DNA of 64,000 nucleotides. Source: Novosphingobium sp. Its GTDB lineage: Bacteria; Pseudomonadota; Alphaproteobacteria; Sphingomonadales; Sphingomonadaceae. Made by a program: the position numbers and the translations under genes. The notes below the pieces were generated by a model that made no database searches, had not been told where the DNA came from, and worked only from the letters and a program-made list of their open reading frames with translations. Below are positions 46,227 to 54,363 of the stretch, one piece after another. Location of the stretch: NCBI GenBank assembly GCA_017744735.1, contig JAGIAR010000012.1:38691-102690 (forward strand). Reading direction: 5' to 3'. Numbering within the stretch: position 1 is the stretch's first letter; each line of letters starts with the position of its first letter.

Positions 46227-46778
46227 TTATCCGAACAGCGAGAACTGGGGGTCGGGCCGCAATATCCAGCGGCCCAGCACCTCGTATTGCGCCAGCCCGA
46301 CCAGGCTATGGATCAGCGCGAAGCCGCCCACCGTCCAGCCGAGGTCGCTCACCGGCTGCGTCGCGGGCAGACCGTCGCGATAGGCCAGCGTCACATGCGG
46401 GCTGAAGCGCCAGCCCTCACGCATCTCCACCCCCTGCGCGGCCATCGCCCCGGCGATCTCGTCGTGCAGCGCCAACGCCGCCTTCTGGCTGTGCCCGGGG
46501 CGCAGCGCGGCGCTGCGCGTGCCGATGCTCAGCCGGTCGAGCACCAGGTCGAAGGCCGGGGCGGCAACCCGCTGCCCGGCGACCACCAGCGCCCGCGACA
46601 GCGTGTGTTGCGGGGTGGAGAAATCGGGCGCGATCGCCAGCGTGGCGTGCAGGCGCTGCGCGTCGAGCAGGCCTTCCGATCCGAGCCTGCGCTCGGCCCA
46701 GGCACGGATGCGTGCGGCGGAGGCGCGGTCGGGCAGGGCGGCGAAGAAATAGCGGTGGGCCAGAAGCGTGGCGGACAT
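46227..46778 (-). CDS. thpR: RNA 2',3'-cyclic phosphodiesterase (ThpR)
   Basis: The protein has 183 residues of the 2H phosphoesterase family. The two catalytic H-x-T-L motifs are H44-A-T-L and H128-V-T-L, symmetrically placed. It opens 2',3'-cyclic phosphates on RNA ends and can ligate 2'-5' in vitro. Convergent with infC. ATG 46778 is fixed by the family start (M-S-A-T-L-L-A-H-R-Y-F-F-A). Confidence 0.93.
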   Translation of the reverse strand: MSATLLAHRYFFAALPDRASAARIRAWAERRLGSEGLLDAQRLHATLAIAPDFSTPQHTLSRALVVAGQRVAAPAFDLVLDRLSIGTRSAALRPGHSQKAALALHDEIAGAMAAQGVEMREGWRFSPHVTLAYRDGLPATQPVSDLGWTVGGFALIHSLVGLAQYEVLGRWILRPDPQFSLFG

Positions 46779-46886
46779 GGGACAAACTCCGAATCGGACT
46801 ATGTTCTTATTTTGTTCCAATCGAAGGCCTGAGTCGAGGGAGACAATCGCTCCGGGCCTGCTAGTTTGTCGGCGAAGGAGTCCCGC

Positions 46887-47315
46887 ATGCACCGTCTTAC
46901 TCTCGTCCAGGCCAATTCCCTGATTTCCGCCGTCCAGGCCGATGCGCTGCAGCGCGGGCTCAAGCCGCTTTCGGCGGCGGTGCTCGATCCGGGGGCCAAT
47001 CTGGTGGCGTTCCAGCGGCAGGACGGCGCGCCGCAGCTCGGCCCCAAGCTCGCGACCGGCAAGGCGGCGGGCGCGCTGGCGCTGGGTGTCACCAGCCGAC
47101 GGCTGGGCGAGATGGCGGTGGAACGGCCGCATTTCATCGCCGCGGCGAGCGGACTGGGCGAGGGCGGGATGATCCCCGCGGCCGGCGGGATCATCGTCTG
47201 CGATACGGAAGGCACCGTGCTGGGCGCGCTCGGCGTCTCGGGCGACACTTCGGACAATGATGAGGCCTGCGCCCTCGCGGCGATCGCGGCGGCGGGATTT
47301 GTGGCGAAGGCCTGA
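46887..47315 (+). CDS. GlcG/HbpS-type haem-binding domain protein
   Basis: The protein has 142 residues. The PAS-related GlcG/HbpS fold is recognisable: L-S-A-A-V-L-D-P-G-A-N-L-V-A-F-Q-R-Q-D-G-A, K-L-A-T-G-K-A-A-G-A-L-A-L-G and G-G-I-I-V-C-D-T-E-G-T-V-L-G-A-L-G-V-S-G. Some relatives bind haem or act as corrinoid/diol-utilisation accessories; others are uncharacterised. GAAGGAG precedes ATG 46887. Confidence 0.88.
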   Translation: MHRLTLVQANSLISAVQADALQRGLKPLSAAVLDPGANLVAFQRQDGAPQLGPKLATGKAAGALALGVTSRRLGEMAVERPHFIAAASGLGEGGMIPAAGGIIVCDTEGTVLGALGVSGDTSDNDEACALAAIAAAGFVAKA

Positions 47316-47319
47316 CCGC

Positions 47320-48282
47320 TCAGGGCAGCGGCTGCACCACCGGCTCGGAGACGAATTGCGGCTCAGGCGCCGGTTCCGGTGCGGCCGGCGGCAAGGCCAC
47401 CGCGACCGGGGCCGGATCGGTCACCACCGGCGCGAGATAGACCGGCGTTTCGAAGGCGCCCGCATCGACCACGATCCCGTGCAGCGCGTCGATCTCGGCC
47501 TTGCGCCGGCTGAGGTAGTATTCGCGCGAAGCGGTGTAGGGATCCACGGTCGCGCGCTGACGCGCCAGCTCGGCGTCGAACTCGATGCGGTAGTCGAGCG
47601 AGCGGATCACGCCCGTCGGGATGGTGTATTCGAGCGTGTTGAACGGTTTGCCGACCAGCGTGGGCAGCACCAGCCCGTCAACCGCGCCGCCGAACATGTC
47701 GCGCAGCGTGGTCGGCCCGAGCAGCGGCAGGAAGAAGAACGGCCCAGGCCCGACCCCGTAATAGCCGAGCGTATCGGCGAAGCCGTTGTCGCGGAACGGC
47801 AGGTTGAACGGCTTTTCCTTGGCCACGTCGATCAGTCCGGCCACCCCGACGGTGGAATTGACCGCGAAGCGCCCGACCGTCTCGAAGGCTTTCCCCGGCT
47901 TGAACTGCAGCATGTAGTTGAGGAAGATCACCGGCGATTTGAGGTTGCGGAAGAAATTGCGCAGCCCCGAGCGGACCGGCCCCGGCACCGCATCCTCGTA
48001 GCCCTTGGCAACCGGGGCGACCAGCGCCTCATCGACCTTCTGGGTTGCGTCGTAGGTCTGCGCGTTGAGCTTGGCCAGCGGATCCCCCGGCGGCGCGACG
48101 TAGGGGCCGGAGGAGACCACGATCGTGTTGTCGTCGTTAGCGGGCGGCGGAGGCGTCTCGGTGCCGGGTTCGTCTGCCGCATCCGCATCCGCGGATGCTG
48201 TCGCGGGCACCGGATCGGGCGGGGTGACATCTGCCGCCACCGGAACACCGACGACGATCAGCGCGGCCATCGAGATACTCAA
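47320..48282 (-). CDS. mlaA: MlaA/VacJ-type phospholipid transport protein
   Basis: The protein has 320 residues. The MlaA core (about 90-250) shows P-V-R-S-G-L-R-N-F-F-R-N-L-K-S-P-V, F-A-V-N-S-T-V-G-V-A-G-L-I-D-V-A and L-G-Y-Y-G-V-G-P-G-P-F-F-F-L-P-L-L-G-P-T-T. It extracts misplaced phospholipids from the outer-membrane outer leaflet. The N-terminus is hydrophobic but I see no clear lipobox cysteine, and both ends carry proline/alanine-rich extensions. No mlaBCDEF genes are nearby. Confidence 0.92.
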   Translation of the reverse strand: MSISMAALIVVGVPVAADVTPPDPVPATASADADAADEPGTETPPPPANDDNTIVVSSGPYVAPPGDPLAKLNAQTYDATQKVDEALVAPVAKGYEDAVPGPVRSGLRNFFRNLKSPVIFLNYMLQFKPGKAFETVGRFAVNSTVGVAGLIDVAKEKPFNLPFRDNGFADTLGYYGVGPGPFFFLPLLGPTTLRDMFGGAVDGLVLPTLVGKPFNTLEYTIPTGVIRSLDYRIEFDAELARQRATVDPYTASREYYLSRRKAEIDALHGIVVDAGAFETPVYLAPVVTDPAPVAVALPPAAPEPAPEPQFVSEPVVQPLP

Positions 48283-48382
48283 GCAAACACCTTCCAGCTT
48301 CGCCGCCTCGCAACCCTGCAGGCGGCTCCGTCGCGGACAGGACTATTGCTACAAATTCCTTACCGGGCAATGGCGGGTGCGA

Positions 48383-49333
48383 CTAAAAGTGTCCGGGCGT
48401 TACCACCACGCGTTCGTGCCCCGCATACGCCCATGCTTCGCCGATCCGGTCGAGCGGCAGAATCCGGGTCGGGAGCGACAGGCCTGCCGTCGCCGCGGCG
48501 CCGAAGACCGCGGCGATCGCCGCGACCAGCCGTTCGAGCGAGACGCTGCCGATCCCGCTGCCGATCAGCTCGATCGCCGAGGCGCGCAGCACCGCGCCGG
48601 GGAGCGACAGCTCGGCGCCGCCGACCGAGCCGATCTGCACGAAGCGGAGCGGCACGCCGTCGCGCCCGGCCTTCGCCGCGGCAATCAGCGCCGCCCGGGC
48701 GCTCGGACCCCACAAATAGTCGAGCACCACGTCGACGCCCTCCATGAAATGAGGCTTAAACGCATGTTCGAGCTCTTCCCCGTCGCCGCGCAGCGCGAGC
48801 GTGGCATCGGCGCCGAGACGGTCGAGCGCCGCCTGATTGCGTCCGGTCGCGATCACTTTCGCGGCGCCCAGGTGCCGCGCGATCTTCACCGCCAGCTGCC
48901 CCGAGGCGCCGGTCGCGCCGTTGATCAGCACCGTCTCGCAGGCGCGCAGCTTCGCGCGTTCGGTCAGCGCCGCCCAGGACGACATGCCGGGATTGGCGAT
49001 CGCCGCGGCGGTCGCGTCATCGAGCGTGTCGGGCAGCGGGATGCAGCGCGCCACATCCACCACGGTCCGTTCCGCCATCGCCCCGAACGGAGCACGCGGC
49101 AGGACGAAATAGACGCGGCGCCCGTCCGCGAGCCGCCCGACTCCATCGACTCCCGCGACGAACGGGAGGGCGCCGGCCGAGCTGTAATGGATGCCCGAGG
49201 CGCGACCGCGGGTCAGCTGGCTCAGGGCAGCGGCACCGACTTCGATCAGATGTTCGCTCGCGAGCGCCGCGGGCTCCTGAAAATTCTCGCAGGCGGGCGC
49301 TTGGCCCCCAGCGCTGACGACGGCGGCTTTCAT
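48383..49333 (-). CDS. zinc-independent quinone-oxidoreductase-type MDR enzyme
   Basis: The protein has 316 residues. The medium-chain dehydrogenase fold is complete: N-terminal GroES-like part and Rossmann start T-V-L-I-N-G-A-T-G-A-S-G-Q-L-A-V-K-I-A. The catalytic and structural zinc cysteines/histidines of alcohol dehydrogenases are absent, which places it with the QOR/crotonase-type NADPH enzymes. It lies divergent from a MarR regulator; the shared intergenic operators suggest MarR control. Substrate unknown. Confidence 0.88.
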   Translation of the reverse strand: MKAAVVSAGGQAPACENFQEPAALASEHLIEVGAAALSQLTRGRASGIHYSSAGALPFVAGVDGVGRLADGRRVYFVLPRAPFGAMAERTVVDVARCIPLPDTLDDATAAAIANPGMSSWAALTERAKLRACETVLINGATGASGQLAVKIARHLGAAKVIATGRNQAALDRLGADATLALRGDGEELEHAFKPHFMEGVDVVLDYLWGPSARAALIAAAKAGRDGVPLRFVQIGSVGGAELSLPGAVLRASAIELIGSGIGSVSLERLVAAIAAVFGAAATAGLSLPTRILPLDRIGEAWAYAGHERVVVTPGHF

Positions 49334-49359
49334 TGCAGCATTCCTTTGCTGATCGGATT

Positions 49360-49429
49360 ATATGTGTATTATGCACAGGTATTTCGCGATCGGGAGCGCG
49401 TCAATGAAAAATCTGCATAATACACATAT
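49360..49429. promoter_or_regulatory. inverted pair of 16-bp operators between QOR and MarR genes
   Basis: ATATGTGTATTATGCA (49360-49375) recurs as its exact reverse complement TGCATAATACACATAT (49414-49429). Centres are 54 bp apart. Each site is itself a loose dyad (TGTGTATTATGCACA). The right copy covers codons 4-9 of the MarR gene. Binding by MarR with repression of both genes is inference. Confidence 0.75.
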
Positions 49430-49880
49430 TATCGCACAATACCGCAGCCTGCACATGGCGCTGCTCGAGATCGTCGCGGTGATGAGCCGCCCGCAACGCG
49501 ACGATGCACTGATCCGAGCGGCCGGGATCAAGCTCGATCGCGCCTTGTTTCCGCTGCTGGTGGTGATCGAGCGCTTTGGCCCGATCGGGGTGGTCGATCT
49601 CGCCGACCGGGTCGGGCGCGATCACACCACGGTCAGTCGCCAATTGGCCAAGCTCGAGGCTCTCGGGCTTATCACGCGCGAGGCGGATCCGGCCGATCGT
49701 CGCATCCGCCGCACCGCGATTGCGCCGGCCGGCAAGGCGATGACCGATCATATCGACCGCGCACGCGAACGACTCGGCCTGGCCGTTTTCGCCGGATGGG
49801 ACGAACGGGACTTCGACGAACTGGTGCGCCTGATGGGCAAATTCGCAGCGAGCTTCAAGGACGTGCCGGCGCAGGGTTGA
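49404..49880 (+). CDS. MarR-family transcriptional regulator
   Basis: The protein has 158 residues. The winged helix shows I-G-V-V-D-L-A-D-R-V-G-R-D-H-T-T-V-S-R-Q-L-A-K-L-E-A-L-G-L-I and the wing R-E-A-D-P-A-D-R-R-I-R-R-T-A, the classic MarR D-x-R-D/D-R-R motif. ATG 49404 is chosen for GGGAG at 49392-49396; a later ATG at 49455 is weaker. The operator's right half lies inside the coding start. Likely controls itself and the divergent oxidoreductase. Confidence 0.9.
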   Translation: MKNLHNTHIIAQYRSLHMALLEIVAVMSRPQRDDALIRAAGIKLDRALFPLLVVIERFGPIGVVDLADRVGRDHTTVSRQLAKLEALGLITREADPADRRIRRTAIAPAGKAMTDHIDRARERLGLAVFAGWDERDFDELVRLMGKFAASFKDVPAQG

Positions 49881-49981
49881 TCTGTTTTTCGACCGCGTTC
49901 TCGAGCGGCTCGGAGATCGGGCCCGCGCCCTACTCGGTCGCGCCGCTGCATTCCCCAGACAATCGGTAAACCGTCATCGAA

Positions 49982-51124
49982 TTAACGCTCGGCGCGGAAC
50001 CCCGCCAGCCGCGCCACCGCCTCGTCCAGCACCGCGTCCTGCTTCGCGAAGCACAGCCGCAGGAATCCCTTTTCCGGTGCCTCCGCATAGAACGCCGAAA
50101 CCGGGATCGACGCGACCCCCGCCTCGCGGATCAGCCGTTCGGCCACCGCCGCATCGTCTGCCTCGAGCCCCGAGGCGGCGAGGTCGATCGTGACGAACCA
50201 GGTCCCGTCGGCCGGCAGCACCGCGAAGCCCGCCGCGGCCAGTCCGTCGACCAGCCGCGCCCGCGCCGCCGCGTATTGCGCGCGGTGGGCGCGATGCCAT
50301 TCGGCGGGCAGCGCCAGCCCTTCGGCCACCGCCCATTGCAGCGGGGTCGCGCTGGTGAAGGTGAGGAACTGGTGCTGCCCGGCGATCGCATCGGCAAGCG
50401 GCTTTGCGGCGACGGCCCAGCCGATCTTCCACCCGGTGAGCGAGAAAATCTTCCCCGCCGAGCCGATCTTGACCGCGCGGTGGCGCAGCGACGGGATCGC
50501 CAGCGGCGAGAGGTGCGGCGTGTCGCCGAACACCATGCCTTCCCACACCTCGTCGCACAGCAGCACGAGATGGTGGCGTTCGCAGATCGCGCCGAGCCGT
50601 TCGAGCGTGGCGCGCCCGATCAGCGTGCCGGTGGGATTGTTCGGCGTGTTGAGGATCGCCAGCCGGGTGTTCGGCCCGATCGCGGCCTCGAAGGCGTCGA
50701 GCGGCAGGTCCCAGTGCGGCGGGGTGAGGTTGACCGGCCTGACCGTGCCGCCGGCGCGCTCGACCAGCGGCGCATAGGCGTCGTAGGCGGGCTGGAACAG
50801 GATCGCCTCGTCGCCCGGCTGGACGAAGGCGAGGATGCTCGCGGCCAGCGCCTCGGTCGCGCCGGAGGTCACCACGATCTCGTCCGCGCTCACCGCCAGC
50901 CCCTGCTCGCGCGCGTAATACTCCGCCACCGCGCCGCGCAGCTCGGCCAGCCCGCGCATCGGGGGATACTGGTTCGAACGCCCGGTCAGCGCGCGCTGTG
51001 CCGCCGCCAGCAGTTCGGGCGCATGCTCCCGGTCGGGAAACCCCTGCCCCAGATTGATCGCCCCGGTCTCGCGCGCGAGGGCCGACATGTGCTCGAAGAT
51101 CGTGGTCTTGGGCGTCTCGCTCAT
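49982..51124 (-). CDS. PLP-dependent aminotransferase, class I/II
   Basis: The protein has 380 residues. Fold type I markers: T-S-G-A-T-E-A-L-A-A-S, N-T-P-N-N-P-T-G-T, D-E-V-W-E-G-M-V-F, and the lysine motif S-A-G-K-I-F-S-L-T-G-W-K-I-G-W. The last motif and H-L-S-P-L resemble MtfA/YbdL-type methionine or kynurenine aminotransferases. ATG 51124 starts at M-S-E-T-P-K. Donor specificity is not determinable. The gene ends near the MarR gene, convergent. Confidence 0.92.
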   Translation of the reverse strand: MSETPKTTIFEHMSALARETGAINLGQGFPDREHAPELLAAAQRALTGRSNQYPPMRGLAELRGAVAEYYAREQGLAVSADEIVVTSGATEALAASILAFVQPGDEAILFQPAYDAYAPLVERAGGTVRPVNLTPPHWDLPLDAFEAAIGPNTRLAILNTPNNPTGTLIGRATLERLGAICERHHLVLLCDEVWEGMVFGDTPHLSPLAIPSLRHRAVKIGSAGKIFSLTGWKIGWAVAAKPLADAIAGQHQFLTFTSATPLQWAVAEGLALPAEWHRAHRAQYAAARARLVDGLAAAGFAVLPADGTWFVTIDLAASGLEADDAAVAERLIREAGVASIPVSAFYAEAPEKGFLRLCFAKQDAVLDEAVARLAGFRAER

Positions 51125-51279
51125 CGGACGTCTTGTGGAGTGTGCCGCGCTGCCGAGCAAGATGCGCAAGCCGATCTGCGGCAGAACATATAAGGGAAAG
51201 TTCCTAGTCCCGGTCCCAGGCGAAATCCTTGTGGCAAAGACCTTTGTCTTGCCTATACGATGAAGGACAGCGGGGGCGT

Positions 51280-52983
51280 ATGATTGTCGGAATTGATCTC
51301 GGGACCACCAATAGCGCTGTCGCCTATTGGGACGCAGGGGAAGCGCGTCTTGTCCCCAACAGCTTGGGGCAACTCGTTACCCCGTCGGCTGTGAGCATCG
51401 ATGACGACGGCGAGCTGCTGGTCGGACTGCCTGCCCGTGAGCGCCAGCCGACCCACCCGGACCGCACCGCCACGGCATTCAAGCGTTACATGGGAACCTC
51501 GCGCAAGCTGAAGCTCGGCCGGAAGGAATATGCTCCGGAAGATCTTTCGGCGCTGGTGCTCGCGAGCCTCAAGCGCGATGCGGAGGTTCATCTTGGGGGG
51601 CCGGTGACCGGTGCCGTCATCACGGTGCCTGCCTATTTCAACGACAAGCAGCGTCGGGCCACGCGCCGGGCCGGGGAACTGGCCGGGCTCAAGGTCGAGC
51701 GACTGATCAACGAACCGACCGCTGCGGCACTTGCCTTCGGCATCCACCAGCGTGCGGTGGAAGAGCCGTTTCTGGTGTTCGATCTTGGCGGAGGGACCTT
51801 TGACGTGTCGCTGGTCGAGATGTTCGAAGGGATTATCGAAGTGCGTGCCTCTGCCGGCGACAATCGGCTGGGCGGGGAAGACTTCAACCGGGTGCTGATC
51901 GATTTCGCGCGCGAAAAGCTGGCGGGAGTGTTGCCGGAGACCCACGAGGGAGAAGCCCTCTACGAGGTGATGCGCGACGCCGCCGAGCGCGCGCGCCGCG
52001 CGTTGAGCGAAGCGGACGAGGCGCCCTATCGCTTCGTCTGGGACGGTCGGGAACATCGGATCGCGGTGACCGCCGACGCTTTCGCCGAACGGGCCGAGCC
52101 GTTGATCGAACGCCTGCGCGAGCCGGTGCTGCGGTCGTTGCGCGACGGCAGCACGAAGGTCGGCGAACTGTCCGAGATCGTTCTGGTCGGCGGCGCGACC
52201 CGCATGCCGATCGTGCGCAAGGCGGTCACGCGCATGTTCGGCCGGTTTCCGGACACCACTGTCCATCCCGATCATGCGGTCGCGCTGGGAGCGGCGGTGC
52301 AGGCGGGCCTCAAGCGGCGGGACGCCGACCTGGACGAGGTGCGGCTGACCGACGTGTGCCCGTTCACGCTGGGGGTCGGCATATCCGAAAGAGACGCGCG
52401 CGGCGGGCGCCGCGACGGCATCTTCTCCCCGATCATCGAGCGCAACACGGTGATTCCGGCCAGCCGCGTGCAGCGCTATTTCACCATGATCGACAACCAG
52501 GAGACGATCCGGCTCGAAGTCTATCAGGGTGAAGCACGCCATGTCGTCGACAACGTTTGGCTCGGGCAGCTCGATATTCCCGTCCCGCGCAAGCCGGCGG
52601 GTGAAGTGGGTGTAGACTGCCGTTTCACCTACGATACCAGCGGCTTGCTTGAGGTCGACGTGAGCGTGCCCGAGACCGAAATCTCGCAGCAATTGCTGAT
52701 CTACGATCGCGACGACGCGGCCTTGGCCGCCAATCTCGACGCGCGGCGCGAAGCCTTGGCGGCACTGAAGGTGCACCCGCGCGACCAAGCGGCCAACGCT
52801 GCCCTGCTGGCGCGTGCCAATCGCTGCTACGAAGGGTATCTTGGCGAAACGCGCGACTATGTCGGCAGCCTGCTGTCCCACTTCGAGAGTGTTCTTGCAA
52901 ACCAGGACCCGCGCGAGATCGAGAGCGCCCGAACGGAGATTGCCCGGCGGCTGGACGAGATCGAAGGCGAGCAATTCCTGTGA
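51280..52983 (+). CDS. Hsp70-family chaperone, HscC-like
   Basis: The protein has 567 residues, shorter than DnaK (~635). The ATPase domain is complete: G-I-D-L-G-T-T-N-S-A, G-A-V-I-T-V-P-A-Y-F-N, I-N-E-P-T-A-A-A-L-A-F-G, V-F-D-L-G-G-G-T-F-D-V and V-L-V-G-G-A-T-R-M-P. The substrate domain follows, but the usual C-terminal lid is shortened. This resembles HscC. It is coupled to a J protein gene (TGATG) and then a DUF805 gene, forming a three-gene chaperone operon. Confidence 0.92.
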   Translation: MIVGIDLGTTNSAVAYWDAGEARLVPNSLGQLVTPSAVSIDDDGELLVGLPARERQPTHPDRTATAFKRYMGTSRKLKLGRKEYAPEDLSALVLASLKRDAEVHLGGPVTGAVITVPAYFNDKQRRATRRAGELAGLKVERLINEPTAAALAFGIHQRAVEEPFLVFDLGGGTFDVSLVEMFEGIIEVRASAGDNRLGGEDFNRVLIDFAREKLAGVLPETHEGEALYEVMRDAAERARRALSEADEAPYRFVWDGREHRIAVTADAFAERAEPLIERLREPVLRSLRDGSTKVGELSEIVLVGGATRMPIVRKAVTRMFGRFPDTTVHPDHAVALGAAVQAGLKRRDADLDEVRLTDVCPFTLGVGISERDARGGRRDGIFSPIIERNTVIPASRVQRYFTMIDNQETIRLEVYQGEARHVVDNVWLGQLDIPVPRKPAGEVGVDCRFTYDTSGLLEVDVSVPETEISQQLLIYDRDDAALAANLDARREALAALKVHPRDQAANAALLARANRCYEGYLGETRDYVGSLLSHFESVLANQDPREIESARTEIARRLDEIEGEQFL

Positions 52984-53903
52984 TGTCGGTCGGGCAGGCG
53001 TGGCGCCAACTCGGCCTCGATCCATGCCATGACGAGCGGGCCGTCAAACGGGCCTATGCGGCGCGGCTCAAGGAAATCGATCCCGACACCGACGTGGAAG
53101 GTTTTTCCCGGCTCCGCGCTGCCCTTTCGATTGCCCGCGCCGATGCGCAGCGGCGGGGCGCGATGCGTGAAACGATCGGCCATGGCGAAGCTGTCGATGT
53201 GGGGACCGGCGCCTCTGCACCCTCCAATCCGGAAAGCGCCCTCGAAGCGATCGCTTCCCCCGAGCCGGCGCCCGATCCGGCCAAGCCCTTCGTCGATGCG
53301 ATCGTGCGCAACCTGTTTCCGCAGCCGGGCCAGCGGAGTGACCCTGCCGCGCTGGTCGGTGCGGTCACCGCCCTGCTCGAAGATCCGCGGATGGAGCAGT
53401 TCGATTTCGCCGGCGAGACAGAGGAATGGCTCGCTTCGACCGCCTTACGCGCAATCCCGCTTTCCGATCCGATCGTCGTCATGCTGGCGGACCGCTTCAA
53501 ATGGGAAGCGCAACTCGACCGTGCCCATCCCAACCGCCTGCTGTTCGCGGCGGCGCAACGGTCGAACGACCTGCGCTGCATCGGCGTGCTTTCCGATCCG
53601 GACCATCGCTGGCACAACGCCTGGCAGGCGCTGAGCGTCCCGAAAGGGGGCAGGCCGGGTCTGCCCGATCGCCTGCGGCTCTCCCCTTCGGTCACCGAGC
53701 TGATTTCGAGCCTCGGTTACAACAATCCGTCCGTTCTGCAGCAGTGCGATCCGGAAACGGTTGAGTATTGGGCTCAGGCGGTCAAAGGCAGCGCAAGCGC
53801 CGATATCGTGCCGGCCAATGGCATCAGCTGGTTTGCCTGGTTGGCGATCGGCTGGCTGGCGATGACCGTACTGGCCCGCGTCGCGAGCGCGTTCGGACAA
53901 TGA
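52983..53903 (+). CDS. J-like protein lacking HPD, partner of the Hsp70
   Basis: The protein has 306 residues. The N-terminal ~70 residues follow the J-domain pattern (W-R-Q-L-G-L-D-P, A-V-K-R-A-Y-A-A-R-L-K, F-S-R-L-R-A-A-L), but the HPD loop reads E-I-D-P-D-T-D, so the histidine essential for stimulating Hsp70 is missing. A helical middle and one C-terminal transmembrane helix (W-F-A-W-L-A-I-G-W-L-A-M-T-V-L) follow. Similar HPD-lacking J proteins accompany HscC-type Hsp70s elsewhere. Start and stop overlap the neighbours (TGATG, ATGA). Confidence 0.85.
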   Translation: MSVGQAWRQLGLDPCHDERAVKRAYAARLKEIDPDTDVEGFSRLRAALSIARADAQRRGAMRETIGHGEAVDVGTGASAPSNPESALEAIASPEPAPDPAKPFVDAIVRNLFPQPGQRSDPAALVGAVTALLEDPRMEQFDFAGETEEWLASTALRAIPLSDPIVVMLADRFKWEAQLDRAHPNRLLFAAAQRSNDLRCIGVLSDPDHRWHNAWQALSVPKGGRPGLPDRLRLSPSVTELISSLGYNNPSVLQQCDPETVEYWAQAVKGSASADIVPANGISWFAWLAIGWLAMTVLARVASAFGQ

Positions 53904-54268
53904 ACCGGGTGCGGTTTCCTGCAGGATTGCGCGCGACGCGTTGGGGCGGGCTCGCCGAAACACTGCTGTCCTATGCGCCGACCACCAAGGGACGTGCAAG
54001 TCGGACCGAACTGGTTGTCACCCTGCTGGCCACGATCCTGCTCGGCTCCGTCGCGGCACGGGTGACCAACCTGCATCCCAACGGCCTGACGGGATTCGGC
54101 AATGTCTTGCTGGGCTTGTTGATCTTCTTGCCCAGCTTCTCCGCGATCCTGCGTCGCCTGCATGATGTCGGTCGGGACTGGACGTCGCTTGTGGTGCTTT
54201 TGGTGCCTTATGTCGGCGTGATCATCCTCTCGGTTCATCTTTTGCGACCGAGCATCTATCGCGACTGA
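53900..54268 (+). CDS. DUF805 membrane protein
   Basis: The protein has 122 residues. After a short basic N-terminus come hydrophobic segments and the DUF805 signature R-R-L-H-D-V-G-R-D-W-T-S-L. The start overlaps the J-like gene by ATGA, so it is translated from the same operon. DUF805 proteins have no known function; coupling to an Hsp70/J pair suggests a membrane component of the same system, which is inference. Confidence 0.85.
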   Translation: MNRVRFPAGLRATRWGGLAETLLSYAPTTKGRASRTELVVTLLATILLGSVAARVTNLHPNGLTGFGNVLLGLLIFLPSFSAILRRLHDVGRDWTSLVVLLVPYVGVIILSVHLLRPSIYRD

Positions 54269-54363
54269 TACGACGGCCCGTTTCTCGGGCTTGCGTTCTA
54301 TGCAACGGCAAGCCTCACTTCTCCCTTGCCCAATCCACGCCGAAATCTCACATTCCCAGAACG

